A DNA stretch of 50,062 nt, taken from positions 1 to 50,062 of the forward strand of contig JANNMJ010000095.1 of the NCBI GenBank assembly GCA_031397815.1, in the 5' to 3' direction. Shown piece by piece: positions 27,709-34,742 of this stretch. The notes beneath the pieces were generated by a model that saw only the letters and a list, made by a program, of their open reading frames with translations, was not told the origin of the DNA and did not search any database. This DNA comes from JANNMJ01 sp031397815. GTDB taxonomy: Bacteria; Bacteroidota; Bacteroidia; Cytophagales; Hymenobacteraceae. The position numbers and the translations under genes were made by a program. Position 1 is the first letter of the stretch; the number at the start of each line of letters is the position of its first letter.

Positions 27709-27746
27709 AAAAACCCCGCCCGGCTAAGTGCCGGGCGGGGTTTTTT
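27709..27746 (+). terminator. Strong intrinsic terminator
   Basis: AAAAACCCCGCCCGGC (27709-27724) pairs perfectly with GCCGGGCGGGGTTTTT (27730-27745) across taagt, ending in six T residues. It lies 23 bp after the stop of the giant surface gene. Confidence 0.93.
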
Positions 27747-27793
27747 GTGTTTTATCCAGAGGATTCGCTTGAAAATATTCCTTTTTCCTGACC

Positions 27794-28003
27794 CGGCGCG
27801 GCCGGAGGGTTTGCGGGAGCTCCTTTTTGTGGTCCGGTCGCGGCTGGGGTGCTTGCGGGAGTTCCTTTAGGTTGTCTGGTCTCAGCCGGAGGGCTTGCGG
27901 GAGCTCCTTTGGGCTGTCTGGTCTCGGCCGGAAGGTTTGCGGGAGTTCCTTTTAGCTATTCGGTCTCGCCCGGAGAGCTCACGGGAGCTCCTTTAGATTG
28001 TCT
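27794..28003. repeat. Five tandem copies of a 42-bp repeat
   Basis: Units start at 27794, 27836, 27878, 27920 and 27962. Each contains the core gcgggagctcc or gcgggagttcc (unit 5 reads acgggagctcc) followed by a T-run, and a ggtctcggccgga-like join. The units differ by many point changes but no indels. The period of 14 codons keeps one frame open (14-residue repeats such as LVSAGGLAGAPLGC). No start context, signal or downstream protein supports translation, so I regard it as a non-coding minisatellite or a decayed coding repeat. Confidence 0.85.
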
Positions 28004-28014
28004 GGACCCGACGC

Positions 28015-28058
28015 GTAGCCCGGGGTTGGCGGCGCTTTGCGCCGAATACCCCGGGCAT
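28015..28058. repeat. Dispersed GC-rich palindrome, 'tagcccgggg' family, copy 1
   Basis: gccccgggt-type arms: GCCCGGGGT (28018-28026) pairs with ACCCCGGGC (28048-28056), enclosing a second hairpin ggcgc-ttt-gcgcc (28031-28043). The outer arms recur at 49963-49998 and, in related form and opposite orientation, at 28426-28465. Confidence 0.65.
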
Positions 28059-28107
28059 ACGCGCCGGGCACACGGGCACACACGGGCAAGATGCGCCGAT
28101 TGGGGTG

Positions 28108-28125
28108 GCGGGTCAAGAGACCCGC
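28108..28125. repeat. Perfect 7-bp hairpin, gcgggtc-aaga-gacccgc
   Basis: GCGGGTC (28108-28114), loop aaga, GACCCGC (28119-28125). It directly precedes another palindrome (ggggctggagcccc) that the MITE-like element has split, so this is a cluster of REP-like palindromes. Confidence 0.6.
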
Positions 28126-28150
28126 GAATAGGCGACACGGGGCTGGAGCC

Positions 28151-28341
28151 CTATGGCTTATACACAAGTGCAAAGCCGAATATAAGGCACACTCTTCTGC
28201 TCGCTTGGCTAGTGCATTTGCAAGCTCTAGAGCCACTTTTTCCGATCAAATATCAGAAACAACATAGTCTTCTTAATCAACCGAAAAGACGCTGGGCAGC
28301 AATGATAATCAACCAGTTGCAAACTTGTGTATAAGCCATAG
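28151..28341. mobile_element. MITE-like element with Tn5/IS50-type ends, 191 bp
   Basis: The ends are perfect 19-bp inverted repeats: CTATGGCTTATACACAAGT at 28151-28169 and its exact complement at 28323-28341. Both are abutted by the same 10-bp direct repeat GGCTGGAGCC (28141-28150 and 28342-28351), a target-site duplication. Removing the element and one repeat restores a palindrome, ggggctggagcccc. The inner 13 bases of the ends, CTTATACACAAGT, are identical to those of the Tn5 outside end as I remember it (CTGACTCTTATACACAAGT); 15 of 19 positions agree. The ~150-bp interior is AT-richer than the surroundings and has no transposase gene, so mobility would need an IS4/IS50-type transposase elsewhere in the genome. 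Confidence 0.88.
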
Positions 28342-28401
28342 GGCTGGAGCCCCGCGTCAACCGCGTTTTAATCAGCCGCGTCCCAATAAAACATTTGTAA
28401 T

Positions 28402-28467
28402 ACCCCGAAGGGGTTTCATATCAGAAGCCCCGGGTTGCCCAAAGCGAAGCGTCGGGCTACCCGGGTT
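28402..28467 (-). repeat. Dispersed repeat, 'tagcccgggg' family, copy 2 (inverted)
   Basis: Holds ACCCCGAAGGGGT (28402-28414), then ttcat..cagaagcccc and a gcttcg-type centre to ggctacccggg. The reverse complement matches the element at 49961-50023: both read tagcccg...ccgggcttctg..atgaaaccccttcggggta. After it comes an 11-bp direct repeat gcgtggggtgc (28470-28480 and 28481-28491). Confidence 0.75.
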
Positions 28468-28549
28468 CCGCGTGGGGTGCGCGTGGGGTGCGCGTGTATA
28501 ACAACAGAGGTGCGCTTGGATTTTTTGACACAAACTCGATTATTGTAAG

Positions 28550-28912
28550 CTACATAAAAACCGGCCACTCATCAAGTGCCTTCGCAGTTGGATAAGCGCC
28601 ATAGCCGCTAACAAGAATCAATTTTGTTTTTCCAGTTATGTTGACTTTCTTATTCAAAACTTGCCCTCCTCTGCAATTTTTAACGCAGAGGAGGACGTCT
28701 CTTTGACCTTTACTGAAAAATGAAATCTTACTCGAAGCTCGACCAGTTATTGGACTAGTTCTCACATAGGATTGGTGTATTTTTTCGTTGTTTATAAACA
28801 CGACGAAACAATCCTTGAAGCAACAACCAAAAACAACGGCAATGCTTTGCCTGCTCGACTTTTGTAATTCACCCGAGCCAGCAATCGGTTGGCTGCTTGA
28901 AAAAGAGGGCAA
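28550..28912 (-). CDS. Small low-GC protein of unknown function; signal peptide separated by a frameshift
   Basis: From TTG 28912 a 120-residue protein reads PSFSSSQPIAGSGELQKSSR onward and ends DEWPVFM. It is AT-rich, unlike its neighbours, and lies in the accessory region, so it is probably acquired. I do not recognise it; it has five cysteines and beta-like segments (GKTKLILVSGYGAYP). Just upstream is ATG 28949 followed by eight A residues. As written, that ATG opens a different frame that stops after 26 codons. With one A fewer, it would encode MKKIIFSLLCCCLPSFSSS, a textbook signal peptide continuing in this frame (~132 residues). The gene may be phase-variable, slippage-dependent, recently broken, or carry a sequencing error. 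Confidence 0.55.
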   Translation of the reverse strand: MPSFSSSQPIAGSGELQKSSRQSIAVVFGCCFKDCFVVFINNEKIHQSYVRTSPITGRASSKISFFSKGQRDVLLCVKNCRGGQVLNKKVNITGKTKLILVSGYGAYPTAKALDEWPVFM

Positions 28913-28999
28913 GCAGCAACAAAGAAGTGAGAAAATTATTTTTTTTCATCAATCTGAATCCGTGACAGGAACAGCATTTTGCTAGCTCCTACCCCTTTC

Positions 29000-31900
29000 C
29001 TACCCCTTCCCTCCCACCTTCCCCCCAGCTTTCTCCTCCGAAACCTCCTTCACGTTATCCTCCAGCGTGCGGTCGATGAAGACGTGATAGGGGTCTACGC
29101 CGGCTTTGGCGGGTTTTTGCGTGGTGGTGAAGTCGAGGACGTTGCGGCCGGTGCGCATGCGGCGGTATTGGAAGACGAGTGGTTTGGGGGGCGCGGCGCC
29201 ACGCTTACGCTCCGGGAAAACGGCGACGGGGAGCCAATCGTCTTTCAGCGGCACATCGCGCTCGGTGCCGAGCGAATCGGCGTAAACTTTCTTGGCGTCG
29301 ATCACGAGGCGTACGTGCCATTTGCCGCCGGGGAGAGGCGTGGAGGTGGCTTCGGAAACCTTATTTTCGTAGAGCGTGATGCGCTCCAGACCGTCGGTGA
29401 TGACGTTTTGGAGCGAATCGGGGGCGCGCTTCCGAATCGCGGCGACCCAGCCGGGCGTAGTCGGGTATGGGGGACGGGCGAACCGGTTCGTCCGCAGATA
29501 ACCGCCGACGGCGGCATTCAGACTGTCTTCGCCCATCAGCTCCGCCAACCCATACATCACCATTGACCCCTTCTGATAGTAAATGTGCTGCTGACCGCCG
29601 ACGCGGTACAGCGGGCGCTCGTAACGGTCTTCGCTGGAGCGACCGAAGAGGTAGCGGTTCAGCTCCGATTGCAGAAATTTCTGCATCTGATACGGCCCGA
29701 CGTGCTGCCGCATCACCATCAGAGCGGCGTACTGCGACATCGTCTCCGAAAGCACCGCCGAGCCTTCCACGTTCGCGGGCATCACCTGGTGGCCCCACCA
29801 CTGGTGGCTCATCTCGTGGGCGGTGACGTAATACGGGTAATCGACGTCCTCGGGATTCGTGGAATCGACCTTCGCCACGAACCCGATGGCCTCCGAGAAC
29901 GGAATGGTATTGACGAAGCTCTGCGCGAACGACTGGTAGCCGGGGAACTCCAGAATCCGCACCTGACGGTCGGGGTACGGCGCGAAATGCTTGGAATAAT
30001 AGCTCAGCGACGCCTTCACGCCCTTGATCATGGCGCCGAGGTTGTACTCGTGGCCGGGCTGATAGTAAACGGTAATCGCGACGGGCGATCCACCGGCGGG
30101 GTTCGACCACGAATCGGTGCGCGTGGCGTAGCGGGCGGATACGAAGGAGAAGAAATTCGCGACCGGGCGGTCCATCTTGTAATGGAAATAGCGGCGGTCG
30201 TTGGTGGCCCACGTCCTTTGCAGGTAGCCCGGCGCGACGGCGGTCTGGTCCGGCTCGGTCCCAACGATGGCTTCGAACCGCACCCAATCCGACTGGTCGT
30301 CGATGAATTGGCGGTTCAGCTCGCGCTTGTCGTTGAGGGGTGCCACATCGGGCTTCGCTTTCAGCTTCAGGCGTTTACGGTCGTCGATGCTTCCGATTTC
30401 GTAGTTGCCGCTGTACCCTATGTGCGGGAGCAGCGTGGAGTTGATGAACGTGCCGTTGTAGACGAGGCTCGTGTTATTGCCGCTATTAGGGAAGCCCCGG
30501 TAGCGGTATTCGATATCGAAAGAAAGCTTGACCGAATCGCCGGGCGTGAGCGGCTTTTGCAGGCGCTCGATGCGGTAATTGTGCGCCCGGTCGTTGACGA
30601 GGTTCGAGGAACCGGTCGCGGCTGCCAAGCTGTGGATGGTGGCGTCTTCGGAAACCTCCAGATGGAGCGAATCGAGTGCCCGCCCGCTGCGGTTGACCAG
30701 CCAGTAGAACCCCCGGAACCGGGCGCCGCGTTGGGCGGGGTAGAGGTCGGCGGTGAGGTTCACTTCGCTGATGCGCGGCTGCGGCGCGTACTTGAAACGG
30801 CCGTAACGCTGCTCGTACTCCACTTGCAGCGCCTCGTCCTGATCTTCGGTGCGGTAGTGGTTGAGGACGTTGGTGTTGTAATAAATCAGCGTGCCCGTGC
30901 CGAGCGCGGCGATGGTGGCAAGCGCCGTCAGCCCGATGGCGGGGCCCTTGAACCGCCGTTTCACCTGTTTCCAGCGTTCGGGGAAAGCCGTGTCGGTGCC
31001 GCGCACCCAGAGCAGGTACGCCAGAATCAGCATCAGCAGCGCCACCGTGCTCCAGTGGAGCGTCCAGGCGCCGACGGCGGGCATAAAGTGCCCCCACCCG
31101 TTCAGGGCCGAGTAGCTGGGACTGGGGATGTAGGAATAGCCGAAGAGGTTATGCGAGAGGCCGATGTTTCCGCGATAAATATCGAAGAGGTAGAAGATGA
31201 TGAGCATCATGTGCCCCACGTACTTGTGGTTCACGACGCTCTGAATCGTGAGCGCGAGCACAATCGTGAGTAGCAGCCCCGGCAGCGTCAGGCCGAGGAG
31301 TGCCGTGAGGTACACATCCAGCTCGTAGCGGGTGTAGCCGGTCACGGTCTGCGCGAGCAGCCCGAACACCATAATCACCGCCAACAGCAGCAGCTGCACG
31401 CCGCCGAGCGCCAGAAACTTCGCCACGAGCGGCACCCAGCCGGGCACGGGCGTAGCGTCGGTAATCTGGTTGAGGTTGGCGTCGCGGTCGCGCCAGACGG
31501 CTTCCCCCGAATAAAAAACAATGATAATGAACAGAAAAAGGCCGAACTGACCCGACAAGCTGCTCACGAGCTCGCCGGTCACGAGGTAGGTGCGGGTGTC
31601 GTAAATCTTGCCGAGCTGGGTGGCGTTGACAATCAGAAACAGAACCCCAGCCGCCACGATGGCAACGAAATAGACGTTACGCACGATGGCCCGCCATTCG
31701 AGCCGCGTCAGCGACGAGATGGTTTGCCAGATGTACGCCGCCCCCAAATGCTGCGTCGTGACGGGCAGTTGCAGCCGTTCCGTAGCCACGGCAAAGCCTT
31801 TCGTGAGCGATTCGGCGGTTGGGCCGGTCGGGGCGGGCTTGCCCTTCACGGCTTTATCGGTGGCGAAGGCGCCGAACTGGAACCGCACATAGCAGAAGCC

Positions 31901-32683
31901 TAATAAAAGCAGCCCAATACCGAGCCAGAGCGCCCGGTTGAGCATCAGGTATGAGGAAAGCGGCAACAGGCGGGTGTTTTGGTCGACCGACGTCCAGTAT
32001 TGCGTCGTGTAGCGCACCGCCGACGCGCCGAACGGGTCGAGCGCCGCCGCCAGCAGCTTGTTATCGAGGCTATTGACCAAGCTCAGGGCAACCAGATACC
32101 CGATGAGCAGCCCGATAGCCGCCAGATACGTGCTCAGAATATTGCGCGTGAGCGTGGCAAGGGTAAAGACGATACTGCCGACGAAAATCAGGTTCGGCAC
32201 CACAATCACTACGTACGGCCACAAATAATAAAGTAGGTGATTGGGGCCGATTTTTACCGCCTCCGCCGTCGGCCAATACGTGCCGAGCCACAAGCCGAGC
32301 GCCAGCGCCGAAAAAACGCCAATCGCCACCACCAACGACCCCAAAAACCGTCCCCCCAAATACCCCCATTTGGTGATGGGCGTGGTAAAAAACAGGGAAT
32401 GTGTCCGGTGCTCAAAATCGCGGTAAACGCCATTCCCAAGCAGCGCCGACGCCACCAACACCCCAAACCAGCTCAGGATGGCGATGTAAAAGTTAATCGG
32501 CCCCGGTGCGTTGGCGTGTACGTTAGGCGTATTACCGCCCAGCACCACCGAGCCATTTCCGAATGCCCCGGCCGCGCCGAGCATCAGAATAAAAGCCAGC
32601 AGGAAAAAGAGGCTGAAATAAATCCACGTCGCCGGTCGGCGGAGCCGGTAACGGATTTCGAAAAGGAATATCGGGAGAAACAT
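29000..32683 (-). CDS. ABC-2 type permease fused to M1-family aminopeptidase
   Basis: This 1227-residue protein starts at ATG 32683 (MFLPIFLFEIRYRLRRPATW). The N-terminal half is an ABC-2 permease with repeated clusters of hydrophobic membrane segments (first YFSLFFLLAFILMLG; the last around residues 530-600). The C-terminal part is a gluzincin M1 peptidase: zinc motif HEMSH in VTAHEMSHQWWGHQ, with the third zinc ligand in VLSETMSQY 18 residues later, and KGSMVMYGL downstream. Such fusions occur across Bacteroidota next to an ABC ATPase, as here: the ATPase gene at 32908-33774 is upstream on the same strand. The peptidase domain probably lies outside the cytoplasm. Substrate unknown. The open frame continues to 32779 across repeat-rich DNA, which I exclude. 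Confidence 0.92.
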   Translation of the reverse strand: MFLPIFLFEIRYRLRRPATWIYFSLFFLLAFILMLGAAGAFGNGSVVLGGNTPNVHANAPGPINFYIAILSWFGVLVASALLGNGVYRDFEHRTHSLFFTTPITKWGYLGGRFLGSLVVAIGVFSALALGLWLGTYWPTAEAVKIGPNHLLYYLWPYVVIVVPNLIFVGSIVFTLATLTRNILSTYLAAIGLLIGYLVALSLVNSLDNKLLAAALDPFGASAVRYTTQYWTSVDQNTRLLPLSSYLMLNRALWLGIGLLLLGFCYVRFQFGAFATDKAVKGKPAPTGPTAESLTKGFAVATERLQLPVTTQHLGAAYIWQTISSLTRLEWRAIVRNVYFVAIVAAGVLFLIVNATQLGKIYDTRTYLVTGELVSSLSGQFGLFLFIIIVFYSGEAVWRDRDANLNQITDATPVPGWVPLVAKFLALGGVQLLLLAVIMVFGLLAQTVTGYTRYELDVYLTALLGLTLPGLLLTIVLALTIQSVVNHKYVGHMMLIIFYLFDIYRGNIGLSHNLFGYSYIPSPSYSALNGWGHFMPAVGAWTLHWSTVALLMLILAYLLWVRGTDTAFPERWKQVKRRFKGPAIGLTALATIAALGTGTLIYYNTNVLNHYRTEDQDEALQVEYEQRYGRFKYAPQPRISEVNLTADLYPAQRGARFRGFYWLVNRSGRALDSLHLEVSEDATIHSLAAATGSSNLVNDRAHNYRIERLQKPLTPGDSVKLSFDIEYRYRGFPNSGNNTSLVYNGTFINSTLLPHIGYSGNYEIGSIDDRKRLKLKAKPDVAPLNDKRELNRQFIDDQSDWVRFEAIVGTEPDQTAVAPGYLQRTWATNDRRYFHYKMDRPVANFFSFVSARYATRTDSWSNPAGGSPVAITVYYQPGHEYNLGAMIKGVKASLSYYSKHFAPYPDRQVRILEFPGYQSFAQSFVNTIPFSEAIGFVAKVDSTNPEDVDYPYYVTAHEMSHQWWGHQVMPANVEGSAVLSETMSQYAALMVMRQHVGPYQMQKFLQSELNRYLFGRSSEDRYERPLYRVGGQQHIYYQKGSMVMYGLAELMGEDSLNAAVGGYLRTNRFARPPYPTTPGWVAAIRKRAPDSLQNVITDGLERITLYENKVSEATSTPLPGGKWHVRLVIDAKKVYADSLGTERDVPLKDDWLPVAVFPERKRGAAPPKPLVFQYRRMRTGRNVLDFTTTQKPAKAGVDPYHVFIDRTLEDNVKEVSEEKAGGKVGGKG

Positions 32684-32772
32684 GCTAGTATGAAGTCGAT
32701 TTGGTTTGATGTGGAGATGTGGTTTCAGGATGTGGGAATGTGGAGATGGGTTAAGAATGTGGCGTTGGGTAT

Positions 32773-32828
32773 CCGGCACCGTCTCGGTGCCGGTTTGTGC
32801 GCTAAAACCGGCACCGAAACGGTGCCGG
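32773..32828. repeat. Double palindrome between the ABC ATPase and permease genes
   Basis: Two 24-bp arms (32773-32796 and 32805-32828), inverted with one mismatch around an 8-base centre. Each arm is itself a hairpin (ggcaccg..cggtgcc). On either side are complementary strand-biased tracts: purine-rich gatgtgg repeats at ~32704-32760 and pyrimidine-rich cacatcc repeats at ~32855-32905. The whole 224-bp spacer could fold into one long structure. Confidence 0.8.
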
Positions 32829-32907
32829 GTAAGTAGGAGCGCACCCCGATTTCACATCCTCACATCCTTCACACCTCCCTCACATCCCCCACATCTCCTC
32901 TCCCCCT

Positions 32908-33774
32908 CTACCCGTTGATTTGGGCGAAATAGACGTCTTCCAGATCCGGCGCCACTTCTTCAAAACCCACATCGGGGCGGCTATCCGCCAGCACGTGCAC
33001 CACCGTGCGGCCCGTGTGCAGCCGCGAAGAGATGATTTTCACGCCGACCGTTTCGAGGGCTTTCGCTTCTTCTTTCGTCACGAGCTTGCGCCACACGCGG
33101 CCTTCGAGGGCGCGCATCACGTCGGTGGGCGTGCCGGTGAGCATCACTTGGCCGAGGTTGATGACGGCCATTTGCGGACACAAATCGCTCACGTCGCTCA
33201 CGATGTGGGTGCTCAGAATCACCACCCGGTCTTCACCGATTTCGCTCAGCAGATTGTGGAAGCGGTTGCGCTCGGCGGGGTCGAGACCGGCCGTTGGCTC
33301 ATCGACGATGATGAGGCGCGGGTTGCCTAAAAGCGCCTGCGCGATGCCGAAACGTTGTTTCATCCCCCCCGAATACCCACCGAGGTTTTTATTCCGAACG
33401 TGGTAAAGGTTCGTCTGCTCCAAGAGCGCCTTCACGATGGCCGACCGCTCGCCCTTGTTCGTAATCCCCTTGAGCACGGCGAGGTGGTCGAGCAGCTCTT
33501 CGGCGGTAATCTTCGGATAGACGCCGAATTCCTGCGGTAAATAGCCCAACCGGCGCCGCACGGCATCTTTTTCGACCAGCACATCCAGCTCATCGAGCCG
33601 GATGCTGCCCGAATCCGGCTCTTGCAGCGTGGCAATGGTGCGCATCAGCGACGATTTGCCTGCACCGTTCGGCCCCAACAGGCCGAACATCCCGACGGGA
33701 ATCGTGAGCGTCACGTTTTGCAGCGCCCGCGTGCCGTTGGCGTAAGTCTTCGAGAGGTTCTCGATCAGAAGCAT
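32908..33774 (-). CDS. ABC transporter ATP-binding protein
   Basis: A 288-residue ATPase starting at ATG 33774 (MLLIENLSKTYANGTRAL). It has Walker A GLLGPNGAGKSSLMRT, Q-loop YLPQEFGVYP, signature GYSGGMKQRFGIAQAL, Walker B LIIVDEPTAGLDP and the H-loop in VVILSTHIVSDV. It is the partner of the permease-aminopeptidase gene that begins 224 bp downstream. The frame remains open to 33963, but upstream sequence is not family-like and lies in the divergent promoter region. The C-terminal ~70 residues are a typical extension of ABC-2-associated ATPases. Substrate unknown. Confidence 0.94.
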   Translation of the reverse strand: MLLIENLSKTYANGTRALQNVTLTIPVGMFGLLGPNGAGKSSLMRTIATLQEPDSGSIRLDELDVLVEKDAVRRRLGYLPQEFGVYPKITAEELLDHLAVLKGITNKGERSAIVKALLEQTNLYHVRNKNLGGYSGGMKQRFGIAQALLGNPRLIIVDEPTAGLDPAERNRFHNLLSEIGEDRVVILSTHIVSDVSDLCPQMAVINLGQVMLTGTPTDVMRALEGRVWRKLVTKEEAKALETVGVKIISSRLHTGRTVVHVLADSRPDVGFEEVAPDLEDVYFAQING

Positions 33775-33960
33775 ATTAGGAATAAAAGGGAAAGGGGGAA
33801 AGTACCGGCAAGGTAACCGAATGCCGCCGTGTGAAGCGCCGCGCCACGGATGCCGACCAATGGTCGCCCAATGGTCACTCAGCAGGCGCTCAGTCGAAAA
33901 TATAGAGGGTCGTTGGTTGCGGCAGGTTGCTTGCTTCCGTCCCGATACCGCGCAGTCGTG

Positions 33961-34003
33961 CAATCACATTCCTCTCCCCTCTCACCACATACAAATGTGA
34001 TTG
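33961..34003. promoter_or_regulatory. 10-bp inverted repeat overlapping a -33 box (operator candidate)
   Basis: CAATCACATT (33961-33970) and its exact complement AATGTGATTG (33994-34003) are separated by 23 bp. The right arm ends on the TTG of the -33 element for the gene at 34077. A regulator binding here could control that gene and perhaps the divergent ABC operon. Confidence 0.5.
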
Positions 34004-34032
34004 TGTAGGGGTTAGCTAGGACGATACCTTTG
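34001..34032 (+). promoter_or_regulatory. Bacteroidota-type promoter TTG-N21-TACCTTTG
   Basis: TTG at 34001-34003 and TACCTTTG at 34025-34032, 21 bases apart, fit the -33/-7 pattern of the phylum. It lies 44 bases before the ATG at 34077. It is the best complete promoter in the window. The rest of the 33775-34076 gap holds only the inverted repeat above. Confidence 0.7.
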
Positions 34033-34076
34033 CATCAGTTCAAAATCATCCAGAAATCGTCTCATTTCAAATTGCC

Positions 34077-34511
34077 ATGAAAACGCTCCTCCTCTCCTTG
34101 ATTTCGATTCTTGCTCCCTTCGCCCTCAGCGCGCAGCAGGAAGTAGCGAGCACCTTCACGCCGCCGACCGAGTACGCCGATTCGGTCGCGCCGACGCTGG
34201 CTGATTTTGCCGTTGTTACGCCCACCACCGCACCAGTAGCCACCGTGGCCACCGCGCAGCTCAACGGCGTGAGAGTGCAGATGCAGGCGCTGACCGCCAG
34301 CTCCACGGTGCTGATTACGTTCTCGATGCCGACGCAGCAAGGCTGGGCCGCGCTGGAGCTGGCCGACGCCCAAACCGGCGAAGTGGTGTACAGCGGCAGC
34401 GTGCTGGTGAACGAAGGCCAATTGGAGCTGCCCGTGCCCGTCGCGAATCAACCCTACGAAGCCCGCCTCAGCACCGACCACGACGTGGTGATTGCGCGGA
34501 TGGTGCAGTAA
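34077..34511 (+). CDS. Small secreted protein of unknown function
   Basis: A 144-residue protein with a signal peptide (MKTLLLSLISILAPFALSAQ). After a Thr/Pro/Ala-rich stretch there is one beta-rich segment, VLITFSMPTQQGWAALELAD...VYSGSVLVNEGQLELPVPV, resembling the small Ig-like folds in T9SS-exported or periplasmic proteins, but too short to name. ATG 34077 is supported by the promoter 44 bp upstream. The palindromic terminator at 34642 follows. Regulation by the inverted repeat at 33961-34003 is possible. Confidence 0.8.
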   Translation: MKTLLLSLISILAPFALSAQQEVASTFTPPTEYADSVAPTLADFAVVTPTTAPVATVATAQLNGVRVQMQALTASSTVLITFSMPTQQGWAALELADAQTGEVVYSGSVLVNEGQLELPVPVANQPYEARLSTDHDVVIARMVQ

Positions 34512-34641
34512 TCAAGCGCCGATTAAATTCTTACAGGCTTTAGCAGTGAAGTGAAAGAAGCTCCTTGAGCAAGAGCACGTTTTTGAGCAAACGTAACTAG
34601 TTACCATACTTATTTACCCTCTCCCCTTCAATACCCCTGAG

Positions 34642-34680
34642 ACCCGCCGGAAGCAATTGCTTCCGGCGGGTTTCTTGGTT
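34642..34680 (+). terminator. Perfect 30-bp palindrome with T-rich tail
   Basis: Bases 34642-34671 are a perfect palindrome (arms acccgccggaagcaa and its complement) followed by ttcttggttt. It sits 130 bp after the small secreted gene and 72 bp before aspS, probably insulating the two. Confidence 0.8.
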
Positions 34681-34707
34681 TAGTGGCGGACCCTACGCCC
34701 CGGCGCG

Positions 34708-34715
34708 TAGTTTTG
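34708..34715 (+). promoter_or_regulatory. Bacteroidota -7 box (TAGTTTTG) for aspS
   Basis: TAGTTTTG fits TAnnTTTG and lies 27 bases before the aspS ATG at 34743. No TTG at the ideal -33 distance was found. Confidence 0.5.
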
Positions 34716-34742
34716 CGACTTCATTCTGACGCTAAACTCCTG

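Noticed and set aside
27794..28003. Possible CRISPR array
   Set aside because: The repeats are contiguous and diverged, with no unique spacers and no cas genes nearby.
27849..28334. Open frame through the 42-bp repeats into the MITE (161 codons)
   Set aside because: It has GTG start without context, runs through three unrelated repeat elements and the MITE end, and shows no protein-like character; open by periodicity.
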